64,000 nt of DNA from UBA4971 sp900019985 (GTDB lineage: Bacteria > Bacillota > SHA-98 > UBA4971): NCBI GenBank assembly GCA_050949175.1, contig JBMNFG010000010.1, forward strand, positions 62,001 to 126,000. The letters run 5' to 3'. Within the stretch, counting starts at the first letter, position 1. Each line of letters starts with the position of its first letter. This document shows, piece after piece, positions 52,119-61,567 of the stretch. Under the pieces are notes generated by a model. It did not search any database and was not told the DNA's origin. It worked only from the letters and a program-made list of their open reading frames with translations. Position numbers and translations under genes: made by a program.

Positions 52119-52952
52119 TCAGATAAGTGACCAGATAATTACCGATATCCCCAGAACCCAAGTATATATTGAGAATACTGTAAGCTTACCTGCTTTTACA
52201 GCTTTTAATACCAGGTTTATTGCCAGGTATCCTGAGATAACGCTGGCAGCGAACGCTGAGAGGACAGCAAAACCTGAACCTGAGGCAAATCCCAAGGCTC
52301 CGATTTCTTTCAGCTCAAGGAGGCCTGCACCGAGGACAACCGGTATTGACAGAAGGAACGAAAACCGCGCTGCATCTTCTTTACCCAGTCCTACAAAAAG
52401 GCCTGTGCTGATTGTGGCACCTGAACGTGAAAACCCGGGGACAATGGCAAAGCCTTGAGCTATACCTATAGCAAGAGCTCTCCACAGGGTGAGTTCAGCA
52501 GGTTCAGCGCGGTTCTTGGAAACGATTTCACCAAGCCGGAGTACGGTTCCGGTAGCTATCAGAAAAATCCCTACAGCCAGTTTAGAAGAAAACAGCATGT
52601 ACACTAAAGGCCTTGCCAGGAATCCCATAATCGCGGCAGGCACACTTCCGACAACAATGTAAACTGCTACTTTGCGATAAAAGCTTTTGGAGACGGCATC
52701 CTTCATGGAGGTGCCGTGGACGACATCACCTATCATGTCCAAAGCTGCACTTATCAAGGCTTTTACATCTTCTCGAAACACCAAAAGAACCGATACCAAT
52801 GTGCCAAGATGCACGAGAACATCGAAACTGATTAAGGCTTCTTCCACATGAAGGAGCTCACGGACAATAACAAGATGCCCTGAGCTTGACACGGGAAGGA
52901 ATTCAGTTAATCCTTGAACTACAGCCAGCGCCAATGCACTTTTTATATCCAT
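52119..52952 (-). CDS. uppP: Undecaprenyl-diphosphatase UppP (BacA)
   Basis: Membrane phosphatase that converts undecaprenyl pyrophosphate into the carrier phosphate used by MraY. 277 residues with VVQGLTEFLPVSSSGHL (EFLPVSSSGH active-site motif) and GFAIVPGFSRSGATI (PGxSRSGxT motif). The release of phosphate occurs on the outer face. The ATG at 52952 overlaps the end of the upstream transporter gene by 10 bases. Confidence 0.97.
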   Translation of the reverse strand: MDIKSALALAVVQGLTEFLPVSSSGHLVIVRELLHVEEALISFDVLVHLGTLVSVLLVFREDVKALISAALDMIGDVVHGTSMKDAVSKSFYRKVAVYIVVGSVPAAIMGFLARPLVYMLFSSKLAVGIFLIATGTVLRLGEIVSKNRAEPAELTLWRALAIGIAQGFAIVPGFSRSGATISTGLFVGLGKEDAARFSFLLSIPVVLGAGLLELKEIGALGFASGSGFAVLSAFAASVISGYLAINLVLKAVKAGKLTVFSIYTWVLGISVIIWSLI

Positions 52953-53875
52953 TCATGTCTTCCTTTCACAAGATCTACGAACTGCCTTCCCCATGGAAAT
53001 ACTACCAAGATCGACATCAGATTAAACAATGTGTGTGCGTTTGCAAGCGTGTATCCGGGATCTATCGGTGACACAGCTTCAACCATCCATACAAACCCAT
53101 TGAAAACAGGAAGAACAGCAACAACTCCTATCAAGTTAAACATCAAGTGAAGCCTGGCAGCTAATCGGCCTGCAGATGATGCTGAAAAACCGGCAATCAA
53201 GGTAGTTACGCACGTGCCGATATTGCTTCCTAAAGCCAAGGATACCGCCGATTTCAAGTCTATCAAACCTTGACGGACAAGTCCAACAAGCATTGCCGTA
53301 GTCATACTGGAACTCTGTATGATTCCTGTAAACAAGGCACCGGATAAGACTCCGAAAAAAGGGACTTGTCCGAAGACAACCAAGGTATCAAGGATACCGG
53401 GCACTTCCGCAAGCCACGCCAGGGCTGAGCCGAAAGCCTCCACCCCTTCAATAATGCATCCTAAGCCGAGAACCATCAAAGCCAGGTCCTTTCTGCCTCT
53501 TCGGCTTATCAAAACGTACAATAAGACGCTTCCTGCCACTACCAGAGGTCCCGGGATCCAGAATCTAAAAGCCACTATGTATGCTGTGAGGCACGTCCCC
53601 AGGTTTGCCCCCATTATTATGTAGAAGGCTTGATAGACATCGATTACTCCTGAGTCTACCAGGCTGATGACAATGACTGTAACTGCGCTTGAGCTCTGTA
53701 GAGCTGAAGTTGCCAGAGTGCCTGTGACTACCGATGTAATCGGGTTGGGGGTAAGTGCCCTCAGCACTCTTTCTACCTGGACGCCGCACTTCCTTTTCAA
53801 TGCCTTTCTAAGAAAGGCCATCCCCATAAAAAAAAGGAACATCCCGCATACCAAATGACAGAGAGAAGCAGCCAT
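52943..53875 (-). CDS. Na+/phosphate cotransporter family protein, short form without PhoU domain
   Basis: 310 residues, membrane part only. The QSSS motifs read SALQSSSAVTVIVISLVDSG and IIQSSSMTTAMLVGL, and the chain stops where the PhoU-like domain would begin. ATG at 53875 follows a GGGAG; an in-frame start at 53935 would add 20 residues lacking family similarity. It overlaps uppP by 10 bases. Probably a sodium-phosphate transporter, but its substrate is not shown. Confidence 0.9.
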   Translation of the reverse strand: MAASLCHLVCGMFLFFMGMAFLRKALKRKCGVQVERVLRALTPNPITSVVTGTLATSALQSSSAVTVIVISLVDSGVIDVYQAFYIIMGANLGTCLTAYIVAFRFWIPGPLVVAGSVLLYVLISRRGRKDLALMVLGLGCIIEGVEAFGSALAWLAEVPGILDTLVVFGQVPFFGVLSGALFTGIIQSSSMTTAMLVGLVRQGLIDLKSAVSLALGSNIGTCVTTLIAGFSASSAGRLAARLHLMFNLIGVVAVLPVFNGFVWMVEAVSPIDPGYTLANAHTLFNLMSILVVFPWGRQFVDLVKGRHEWI

Positions 53876-53975
53876 ATTATGCAACTCCCACGCTGCGCCG
53901 TCCCTTGACAGCACAAACCGAGATACTGGCAACATCGGGCTTCTCTGTGAATATATGCCGGGAAGGCCATGGATA

Positions 53976-54215
53976 TTATAGCACGTCGCTGATGAGGGAA
54001 GAAGACTGAAACAGGCGGATCTTTCTGCCCGGAGCGAGGCGGGGGTTAAGGTAGTGGGACGGATCCGTACTTATTACCCTGACGATCACTGCTTCTTCCA
54101 TAGAGATAGGTTCAACTGTCAATGACAAGCCTTTCAGTTGAATATCCACAAACTTCCGTTCTTGACCCAAACCCTCTAAGACTGTTTCAATTGGAAGGAC
54201 AGTGTAAAGAATCAT
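53976..54215 (-). CDS. ylzJ: YlzJ-like protein
   Basis: 79 residues, soluble, matching the YlzJ family seen after tepA in Bacillus and Clostridia (start MILYTVLPIETVLEG, then VEPISMEEAVIVRVISTDP and DYLNPRLAPG-like YLNPRLAPGRKI). Function is unknown. The ATG overlaps the tepA stop by 4 bases, so the two are coupled. Confidence 0.9.
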   Translation of the reverse strand: MILYTVLPIETVLEGLGQERKFVDIQLKGLSLTVEPISMEEAVIVRVISTDPSHYLNPRLAPGRKIRLFQSSSLISDVL

Positions 54216-54985
54216 TGCCTGAGTTCTCCTTCGTTTGCCGGCATTTCAGCAAAATAGTTGCCGGTCCCTTGCTTCTTGCGCTTTTCTTCTATCAGTTGGT
54301 TGAGGACTCTCAGGGCATCACAGAGGCCGCCTACTTCATCGATTAGACCTACTGATACTGCATCTCGTCCCACCAGGACAGTTCCGACATCTCTGACTAG
54401 CTCCCCTGTGCGAAACATTAGCTCACGGAGTTTGTCCGCGCTGATTGTCGTATGTTCTGAGACGAACTTGATAACTCTGTCTTGCATTTTCTCAAGGTAT
54501 TCGTATGTTTGAGGTACTCCGATAACGAGTCCTGAGAGCCTTAAGGGATGGATCGTAACAGTTGCAGTGGATGCGATGAACCTGTAATTGCAGCTGACAG
54601 CGATAGGCAAGGCGATGGAGTGCCCTCCGCCCAGAATCAAAGACACAGAAGGCTTTGACAGTGTGTTAATCATCTCAGCTATAGCCAGTCCTGCTTCTAC
54701 ATCTCCGCCCACTGTATTCAAGACTACGAGCAGCCCTTCTATAGACGGATTCTGCTCGACTGCCACAAGTTGCGGGATGACATGCTCGTACTTGGTGGAC
54801 TTGTTTTGAGGGGGTAGGATAATATGGCCCTCTATCTGGCCGATTATGCTCATTACATGCACGTTGTTTGCAGGTTGAGGAGGTGTGCTCATTTCTCCAA
54901 GGGCTGTTATTGTCTGAGTTGCAGTCTTTTCCTCTTGCAGTTCAGATGAAGGCTCCACCTGGTTCCGGACAGGCTGGTAGAACAT
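54212..54985 (-). CDS. tepA: ClpP-like serine protease TepA (translocation-enhancing protein)
   Basis: 257 residues of the ClpP/crotonase fold. The N-terminal 50 residues are polar and variable; then IIGQIEGHIILPPQNKSTKYE, LNTVGGDVEAGLAIAEMI, the nucleophile region LGGGHSIALPIAVSCNYRF and ATVTIHPLRLSGLVIGVPQT follow the Bacillus TepA almost segment by segment. TepA degrades spore-stage SASP-like or signal-peptide substrates in B. subtilis and is a marker of the dpa-dap-rnj-tepA-ylzJ-spoIIIE gene order. Confidence 0.95.
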   Translation of the reverse strand: MFYQPVRNQVEPSSELQEEKTATQTITALGEMSTPPQPANNVHVMSIIGQIEGHIILPPQNKSTKYEHVIPQLVAVEQNPSIEGLLVVLNTVGGDVEAGLAIAEMINTLSKPSVSLILGGGHSIALPIAVSCNYRFIASTATVTIHPLRLSGLVIGVPQTYEYLEKMQDRVIKFVSEHTTISADKLRELMFRTGELVRDVGTVLVGRDAVSVGLIDEVGGLCDALRVLNQLIEEKRKKQGTGNYFAEMPANEGELRQ

Positions 54986-55068
54986 ATCATTCGCCTCCGC
55001 TGTCTATGAATCTGATACAGATAAATCATACGCTGCTAACTATTATGCTGACAGAAGAGGCAAATGAT

Positions 55069-56769
55069 TCATAGCTCTATTCTCATCCAAAGCCTATCTG
55101 CGGCAAGTTGAAGGAGCTTTAATCCGGCTGCCAGAAACAGGGCAACGACTCCGCCTGACACTGCTTGAGCCATGAGCCCTGAGTACCCTCGTTTAAGCAG
55201 AGTGACAATGAGGGACCCTATGCCGAATAAGATGGCGGCGCCTATGAGCATACCGAAGATTATGTTCAAGTTTGACTTAAAGGCTTTCCGCGGGTCTGTC
55301 CACTCAAGCATCGGCCTGGCCATGTCGAGTAAGACACCGAAAACACAGAAGGAGTAAGAAGCGGCAATACCAAGGAGCACTCCAATGACAAAGCTTGATA
55401 CATGCAACCGGGCAATGTATTGAAAAACAGCTAATCCCGGGATTGCACCTATGATTACCATGATCTCAGCACCTAAGGCTTTTCCAATGGCCACTTCTTG
55501 CCCTGAAACAGGCTGAGACTTAAGGAACCATATGTGCGCCTTGCCTTCCCTTGAAAAAGGAGAGAACGGAATCCCTGAGAACGCTACAAGGACGAAGAAG
55601 TAGGCTGCGACGAGAAGCGACCCAATGCGATGAAACTCAGGCATGGCTCTGAGAGAGCCCCATAGCTTCGCCATCTCGGGGTCATTGCCCATAACAAGTA
55701 AGACGACAAAGAGAACAGGAAACATCAAAAAGCCGATAAACCCGTTAAGTGCGTACACAGGTGTCCTGGAGAACAGCTTCATTTCAGCAATTGCCAACGA
55801 CAATATAGGAGTCCTTTCATGTGCCTGAGCTGATTCGGCCCTGCTTACAAACGGGCGGCTCTTCCCTTTTGGAGCCTCAAACCCTGACAGGACGCTTTGG
55901 TAGAAGAACTGATTTCCTAAAACCAGAAACAGGTAGAAGCTAAAAGCACTGATACCTACAAATAGGCAAAGATTCAGCAACCCCTTGGAAGTTCCTGCCA
56001 GAGAGACAGCATGAGTCGCAAAGATGCTGGGGGGAAACTGGCGTCCCAGAACAGTCACTAGGCTATTGGCCCGGGCAAGCATTCTCATGATAAACTCCTC
56101 GTCTGCTCCGGGCGCAGACAACCGCGTCTGCAGGTAGAGTTGGCCTGCGATTATCAGCCCGACAAGGAGAAAACCTCCGATGATAGTCAGGGTATCCTTA
56201 CGTTTTGTAAAGCCTACAATTCTCATTAGGATAACTGCGAGTATTGAAGCAACTGCAATAGGAATCACAGGAAGTGAGAGAAACACCAAAATCGCAGACG
56301 GTATGTACCCGGCCCAATTGACATCTGCCCTCATTCCGTAGGCCACAAACACAGGAGCGATGAAAACAAGGAGCCCCAGGTATTCATTGGCTAATATAAC
56401 TGCGAATTTGGAGGTCAACACCTCCCATGGCTTAAGAGGCAACGGGATCAGTATTGGAAGGTCATTTGAAAAATAAAAGACTGATATGACTAAAGCGACA
56501 CCGAGAATCAACATAAGGAACTGCGCAGCTAAAATCCCTGTAGTCAGAGTCAAAGCCTCTTGATTCAGGAGAGCGGCTTGTGAGCAAAAACCCTGGGCCA
56601 GCTTGTAAACACCGAAGGCTAACGTCAAAGCAAGTATTATGATAGAGCCGGCTATAAGTATGCCTTCCCACAGCCTCTGGCGTTTCTTAAGATAGTAGTA
56701 CCGCGAATGGGATATTGAGAAAAATATGTTAAGCTGAGCCAGTATCAGTGAGAGAAGACGGGTTTTCAT
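55069..56769 (-). CDS. ABC-2 type exporter permease
   Basis: 566 residues with about twelve hydrophobic helices grouped in two halves, and no clear catalytic motif. It resembles large ABC-2 permeases paired with a single ATPase (PF16949-like putative exporters in Firmicutes). It is coupled to the ATPase gene by an ATGA overlap, which fixes them as one transporter. The cargo is unknown. The pair is inserted between RNase J and tepA, where they are adjacent in Bacillus. Confidence 0.85.
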   Translation of the reverse strand: MKTRLLSLILAQLNIFFSISHSRYYYLKKRQRLWEGILIAGSIIILALTLAFGVYKLAQGFCSQAALLNQEALTLTTGILAAQFLMLILGVALVISVFYFSNDLPILIPLPLKPWEVLTSKFAVILANEYLGLLVFIAPVFVAYGMRADVNWAGYIPSAILVFLSLPVIPIAVASILAVILMRIVGFTKRKDTLTIIGGFLLVGLIIAGQLYLQTRLSAPGADEEFIMRMLARANSLVTVLGRQFPPSIFATHAVSLAGTSKGLLNLCLFVGISAFSFYLFLVLGNQFFYQSVLSGFEAPKGKSRPFVSRAESAQAHERTPILSLAIAEMKLFSRTPVYALNGFIGFLMFPVLFVVLLVMGNDPEMAKLWGSLRAMPEFHRIGSLLVAAYFFVLVAFSGIPFSPFSREGKAHIWFLKSQPVSGQEVAIGKALGAEIMVIIGAIPGLAVFQYIARLHVSSFVIGVLLGIAASYSFCVFGVLLDMARPMLEWTDPRKAFKSNLNIIFGMLIGAAILFGIGSLIVTLLKRGYSGLMAQAVSGGVVALFLAAGLKLLQLAADRLWMRIEL

Positions 56770-57536
56770 GTTGAATCCGCTTCCTCCGGCAAAGTCAATT
56801 CCAGGAATATGTCCTCAAGGCTTTCATCAGCCTCTTTGCTAAGTCTGCGAAGCTCATCCATGGACCCGCATGCAATGAGTTTTCCCTTATTGATAATGCC
56901 TACCTTGTCGCATAGGCGCTCTGCAACTTCAAGAATGTGAGTTGAAAAAAACACTGCGTATCCCTGGCCACAGTGGCTGCGCATGAGATCCTTGAATAGC
57001 CGGCTGGACCTGGGATCCAGGCCTACCATAGGTTCATCAAGGATAAACAAAGGTGGGTTATGCAGCAAAGCCCCGGTGAGGGCCAGCTTCTGCTTCATTC
57101 CGTGGGAGTAGGTTTGTATCAAGTCACCTACCGCATGGGTCAAATCGAACATGGAGAGCAGACCCTCGATCCGATTTGACCGTTCTGAAGCCGACACACC
57201 GTGGATATCTGCTACGAGATTCAGGTACTCAATCCCTGTTAGTCTATTATAGAGGTTTGGATAATCAGGTACAAAGCCTATTTTCATCTTAGCGGATACG
57301 GGATCTTCCACTACATCGTGGCCGTCTACAATAATACGCCCGTGATCAGGCGCAAGAAGCCCGACTATCATCTTGATTGTCGTGGTCTTGCCTGCACCGT
57401 TAGGCCCGAGAAATCCGAAGATTTCACCGGGCATAACTTCCAGGCTTAAGTGGTCCACTGCTTTAGCCGGGCTTCCTCTGTAAGTCTTTGAAACACTTTC
57501 AAGTTTCAAAAGACTTCTATTCGCATGTTGTGACAC
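56766..57536 (-). CDS. ABC exporter ATP-binding protein
   Basis: 256 residues. Walker A GPNGAGKTTTIKMIVG, Q-loop GFVPDYPNLYNRLT, signature YSHGMKQKLALTGAL (a variant of LSGGQ common in ABC-2 exporters) and Walker B LFILDEPMVGLDP are in order. It energises the permease encoded next to it. The start at 57536 lies 17 bases after the RNase J gene. Confidence 0.95.
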   Translation of the reverse strand: MSQHANRSLLKLESVSKTYRGSPAKAVDHLSLEVMPGEIFGFLGPNGAGKTTTIKMIVGLLAPDHGRIIVDGHDVVEDPVSAKMKIGFVPDYPNLYNRLTGIEYLNLVADIHGVSASERSNRIEGLLSMFDLTHAVGDLIQTYSHGMKQKLALTGALLHNPPLFILDEPMVGLDPRSSRLFKDLMRSHCGQGYAVFFSTHILEVAERLCDKVGIINKGKLIACGSMDELRRLSKEADESLEDIFLELTLPEEADST

Positions 57537-57553
57537 CGGGTACCCCCTCCTGG

Positions 57554-59230
57554 CTATACTTCCATTGCTACAGGGAGTATCATAGGCCTTCTCCCTGTCT
57601 TACGGTATAGCAATGCAGCAAGGGATTCTCTTATCTTGTTCTTGATCGTATTCCATTCAGTTACTCCGTCAGACATGCACCTGGATATGCAATCGCCGAC
57701 TTCAGCTTCAGCCTCATTCATAAGGGTTTCAGACTCCCTTACGTACACGAATCCTCTGGATACGATATCTGGCCCTGCAATGACCTTACCTGTTTGCTTA
57801 TCTATTGTGACGACAACTACAATTATGCCGTCTTGTGCCAGCACTTTCCTGTCGCGGAGAACGACGTTCCCGACATCCCCCACTCCGAATCCGTCTACAA
57901 GCACCTGTCCTGCCTCTACCCTTCCGGCAAGGCAAGCGAGGCCTTCAGAATCCAGCTCAAGAACGTCACCGTTTTCCAGGATAAACGTGTTTTCACCGGG
58001 TACGCCGACTTGCTCTGCAAGTTGAGTATGCCTTACAAGGTGCCTGTACTCTCCGTGTACCGGGACAAAGTACTTAGGACGTGTCAGGTTGATCATAAGC
58101 TTAAGCTCTTCCTGGCTTGCATGCCCTGAAGCATGCACACAAGACAGCTTATCGTAGATCACATCTGCGCCCTGTCTGAAAAGGTGGTTTATGGTCCTTC
58201 CAATGTCCTTTTCATTGCCCGGTATAGGCGATGCAGATATGATAATCGTATCTCCCGGGCGAATGCCGACCTTCTTGTGGGTAGCCATTGCCATGCGACT
58301 TAAGGCGGACATCGGCTCTCCTTGCGTTCCTGTGGTAATGATAGTAAGCTTGTCAGGACGCATCCTGTCAGCCTCTTCAGCAGGGATCAGCATCCCGTCC
58401 GGTATATCCAAGTACCCTAGCGAAGATGCTATTTCCACCGTATTCTCCAGGCTTCGCCCAATAATGGCAAGTTTTCGCCCGAACTTCCATGAAGCGTCAA
58501 TCACCTGCTGAATCCGGTAGATATTTGACGCAAACGTAGCGACGATAATCCGCTGTTTTGCCTTGCTAAACTGTTCTTCAAAGGATTCTCCCACATCCCT
58601 TTCGGACATGGTGTATCCGGGACGTTCAGCATTTGTAGAGTCAGACAGAAGGCACAGCACTCCCCTTGCTCCGAGCTCTGCAAATTTCTGAAAGTCTGCC
58701 CCTTCCGCAAAAATCGGTGTCTGATCGAACTTAAAGTCCGCTGTATGCACAATGACGCCTACAGGTGTGGAGATAGCAAGGGCAACAACATCTGCGATGC
58801 TATGGCTAACACGGACAAATTCAACGGTAAACGGACCGATATCGATTTTGTCACCTGCTCGGATACACTTTAGAGAGGCTTCAGACAGCAAGTTATGCTC
58901 ACGCAGTTTCCCTTCAACGAGGCCAAGGGTCAGTTTCGTCCCATAGACTGTAGTGTTGATCTCCTTTAAGACATAAGGAAGTGCTCCTATATGATCTTCA
59001 TGCCCGTGAGTCAGGACAAGGCCGCGAATGCAGTCTTTGTTGTCCTTAAGATAAGAGATATCCGGTATGACAAAGTCAATGCCCAGCATGTCTTCTTCAG
59101 GAAAAGCCAGGCCTGCATCGATCACCAAGATGTCTCTGTCGTATTTGATTACAGTCATATTCTTGCCTATTTCACCGACCCCGCCCAGGGGGATAATGGA
59201 TAACTTCTTATTATTATTTTTCTTTCTCAC
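57554..59230 (-). CDS. rnj: Ribonuclease J
   Basis: Metallo-beta-lactamase-fold nuclease with 5' exo- and endoribonuclease activity. 558 residues: HGHEDHIGALPY zinc-binding motif, DSTNAERPG, the beta-CASP domain with FASNIYRIQQV and TTGTQGEPMSALSRMA, VHASGHASQEEL and PVHGEYRHL. One copy in this window; whether J1 or J2 is not decidable. Start GTG at 59230 has no strong Shine-Dalgarno sequence. It lies between dapA and the ABC pair. Confidence 0.95.
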   Translation of the reverse strand: MRKKNNNKKLSIIPLGGVGEIGKNMTVIKYDRDILVIDAGLAFPEEDMLGIDFVIPDISYLKDNKDCIRGLVLTHGHEDHIGALPYVLKEINTTVYGTKLTLGLVEGKLREHNLLSEASLKCIRAGDKIDIGPFTVEFVRVSHSIADVVALAISTPVGVIVHTADFKFDQTPIFAEGADFQKFAELGARGVLCLLSDSTNAERPGYTMSERDVGESFEEQFSKAKQRIIVATFASNIYRIQQVIDASWKFGRKLAIIGRSLENTVEIASSLGYLDIPDGMLIPAEEADRMRPDKLTIITTGTQGEPMSALSRMAMATHKKVGIRPGDTIIISASPIPGNEKDIGRTINHLFRQGADVIYDKLSCVHASGHASQEELKLMINLTRPKYFVPVHGEYRHLVRHTQLAEQVGVPGENTFILENGDVLELDSEGLACLAGRVEAGQVLVDGFGVGDVGNVVLRDRKVLAQDGIIVVVVTIDKQTGKVIAGPDIVSRGFVYVRESETLMNEAEAEVGDCISRCMSDGVTEWNTIKNKIRESLAALLYRKTGRRPMILPVAMEV

Positions 59231-59284
59231 TTATTCCACATCACCATCTTTCCAGTTTAATGAATTATTGTCTTATGTACCAGA

Positions 59285-59308
59285 ACCCCCTGCATGTCAG
59301 CAGGGGGT
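59285..59308. other. Strong intergenic hairpin between dapA and RNase J
   Basis: ACCCCCTGC (59285-59293) pairs with GCAGGGGGT (59300-59308) around a 6-base loop in the 178-base gap. No T-run follows on the minus strand, so it is not a standard terminator for the dap operon; it may be a processing or attenuator hairpin. Confidence 0.55.
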
Positions 59309-59408
59309 GTTAAAGCCCATAAAGCAACCTACCTATCTAATAATATCATACAACAATCCACATCTCAATAACAGATGATCTCCTCTGCACCTTAAGCAGA
59401 GCAGGCAA

Positions 59409-60296
59409 TTAAGCTAAATAGCCGAGAGCTCTCAAGGCTTTCTCGATTACAGCCAACTCGCCTTCTCCTGCCTCAACCAGAGGAGGCCTCACACCGCCTA
59501 CATCGAATCCTGTCAGCTTAAGAGCAGCCTTCAAAGGAATCGGATTAGTGGTGACAAACAACGCCTTAAAGAGAGGGAACAACTTAGAGTTCAAGTCCGC
59601 TGCCAGGCTCACATTTCCCTCATGGAATGCATCGATCATTTGCTTTATCTCTTTGCCTGCTATATGTGAGGCTACGCTTACCACGCCTTCGCCTCCTACT
59701 GACACTATCGGCAAAGTCAAAGAATCATCTCCGCTGTAGATCTTGAATGAAGAAGGTGTGCGACTGCGGATGTCCGTAACTTGTTCAAGATTACCGCTGG
59801 CTTCCTTTACTCCCACGATGTTTTCTACTCTTGACAGTGTTTCTATCGTAGCAGGAGTCATATTAATGCCGGTCCTGCCGGGAATGTTATACAGGATTAC
59901 AGGCAGCCTTGTAGAATCTGCAATCGCCGTAAAGTGAGCTATGAGCCCTTCTTGAGGAGGCTTGTTATAGTAAGGTACTACAAGCATAATACCGTGTACA
60001 CCTAGGTTTTCAGCTTCGCGGGTCAGCTCAATGCTTGATGCCGTAGAATTGCCGCCTGTGCCTGCAATGACTTTGGCCCTGTCTCCTACCGCTTCAACAA
60101 CGGCTCGAAAGAGGCCCAGCTTTTCCTCTGTAGACAATGTAGGAGATTCTCCTGTAGTGCCTGCTACCACAATACTGTCTGAGCCTGTATTAACCAGTAA
60201 TTCGGCGAGTCTTGCCGCTTTGTCGAAATCGACTTCTTTAAGATCAGGTGTAAAAGGAGTTACCATCGCAGTAATGACTCTTCCGAAATCAACCAT
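59409..60296 (-). CDS. dapA: 4-hydroxy-tetrahydrodipicolinate synthase DapA
   Basis: Condenses aspartate semialdehyde with pyruvate, the first step toward DAP, lysine and dipicolinate. 295 residues with GTTGESPTLS (pyruvate-binding), YNIPGRTGINM (catalytic tyrosine) and GVKEASGNL (Schiff-base lysine). ATG at 60296 is preferred over the ORF start at 60320 because GGAGGG lies 8-9 bases upstream and dapG ends at 60298. Last of the dpaA-dpaB-asd-dapG-dapA operon. Confidence 0.97.
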   Translation of the reverse strand: MVDFGRVITAMVTPFTPDLKEVDFDKAARLAELLVNTGSDSIVVAGTTGESPTLSTEEKLGLFRAVVEAVGDRAKVIAGTGGNSTASSIELTREAENLGVHGIMLVVPYYNKPPQEGLIAHFTAIADSTRLPVILYNIPGRTGINMTPATIETLSRVENIVGVKEASGNLEQVTDIRSRTPSSFKIYSGDDSLTLPIVSVGGEGVVSVASHIAGKEIKQMIDAFHEGNVSLAADLNSKLFPLFKALFVTTNPIPLKAALKLTGFDVGGVRPPLVEAGEGELAVIEKALRALGYLA

Positions 60297-60297
60297 G

Positions 60298-61563
60298 TCA
60301 GGATCCCTCCGTATTATCATTCTCTTCAGTTGAAATGCCTAATCCGAATGCAGTGTGGAGCCCTCTGATAGCTTTCAGTATATCATCTTGTTTGACCAGG
60401 CACGATATACTGGCATGGGAGTCAGAGGTCTGGAAAACCTTCACATCAAGATTTCCCAGAGTCTCCACTACTTTAGCCATAACCCCGGGAACTCCTCTCA
60501 TTCCTGCCCCTACCACAGATACCTTTGCACATCCCGGAGTGATCCCAATCTCTTCTTGGCTAAGCCCCAAAGACTGCAATACCTCAATAGCTCTGTCAAC
60601 TACGCTTTCACTTACTGTAAAGCAGATCGTCTCAGGCAGCACACTTATCAAGTCTACACTTATCTCTGAATCTGCCAAAGCCCTGAATACCCTGCTCAAG
60701 AACCCTCCTTCATTGACATCGTGCTGTCTGTCCAGTCTGATCTGGCCGATGTTTGTAAGGTGGGCAATTCCCCTTGCGACTCTGTCAGACTTTATAACTG
60801 TCTTCTTCGGTGCCACACTGCTGTCGCAGACAAGGGTGCCCGGAGCATCGGAAAAAGTGTTCTTGATCCTTATGGGAACTCCGCCTTCCATTGCAATCTC
60901 CACTGCCCTCGGATGGACGACCTTTGCCCCAAGGTGAGCCATTTCCACGATTTCAGAGTAGGAGACGACAGTGAGGGGTCTTGCTTCCGGCACCATCTTC
61001 GGGTCAGCAGTCATAACGCCTTCCACATCTGTGTATATTTCCACTGCTTCGGCGCCTAACGCCACAGCCAGCGCTGCTGCTGTAGTGTCACTACCTCCCC
61101 GTCCCAATGTGGTGATTTCCCCGCTCTTGCTGATCCCTTGGAACCCTGCGACTACGACGACTTTGCCCAGCTTGAGGTAATCCATGACGCGCTGAGGGTG
61201 CACTTCGACTATTCTTGTGTTCCCGAAGCTTTCATCGGTTATGATGCCTGCTTGGCCTCCTGTCAGTCCTACAGCATCACAGCCCATTTTCCTTAGGGTC
61301 TCCGTCATAATCACCGTAGATATTACTTCACCGCAAGACATAATAAGGTCTTGTTCTCTGGGATCAGCGTTTTCGTGTATGTCTTTTATCAATCCCAAGA
61401 GGGTGTCAGTGGCGTAAGGTTCTCCTTTCCTGCCCATTGCAGATACGACTACAACAGGAGAATACCCGTTAGCCCGTGATTCCATGACTTTTCTGGCTGC
61501 TTTTTCCCGCTGCAAGGGAGTTGCTACTGAGGTTCCCCCGAATTTTTGGACTATGATTCTCAC
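60298..61563 (-). CDS. dapG: Aspartate kinase DapG
   Basis: Phosphorylates aspartate, starting the lysine/DAP branch. 421 residues: VQKFGGTSVATP and FQGISKSGEITTLGRGGSDT in the kinase domain, then two C-terminal ACT domains (RLDRQHDVNEGGFLSRVF and SVVGAGMRGVPGVMAKV). GTG at 61563 follows GAGGTGA and clears the asd stop; the track start at 61587 would overlap asd. In Bacillus this DAP-sensitive isozyme is in the same operon. Confidence 0.96.
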   Translation of the reverse strand: MRIIVQKFGGTSVATPLQREKAARKVMESRANGYSPVVVVSAMGRKGEPYATDTLLGLIKDIHENADPREQDLIMSCGEVISTVIMTETLRKMGCDAVGLTGGQAGIITDESFGNTRIVEVHPQRVMDYLKLGKVVVVAGFQGISKSGEITTLGRGGSDTTAAALAVALGAEAVEIYTDVEGVMTADPKMVPEARPLTVVSYSEIVEMAHLGAKVVHPRAVEIAMEGGVPIRIKNTFSDAPGTLVCDSSVAPKKTVIKSDRVARGIAHLTNIGQIRLDRQHDVNEGGFLSRVFRALADSEISVDLISVLPETICFTVSESVVDRAIEVLQSLGLSQEEIGITPGCAKVSVVGAGMRGVPGVMAKVVETLGNLDVKVFQTSDSHASISCLVKQDDILKAIRGLHTAFGLGISTEENDNTEGS

Positions 61564-61567
61564 ATTC

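Noticed and set aside
59231..59408. Possible riboswitch in the gap between dapA and RNase J
   Set aside because: Only one simple hairpin is visible; no conserved lysine-riboswitch or other known core could be recognised by eye.
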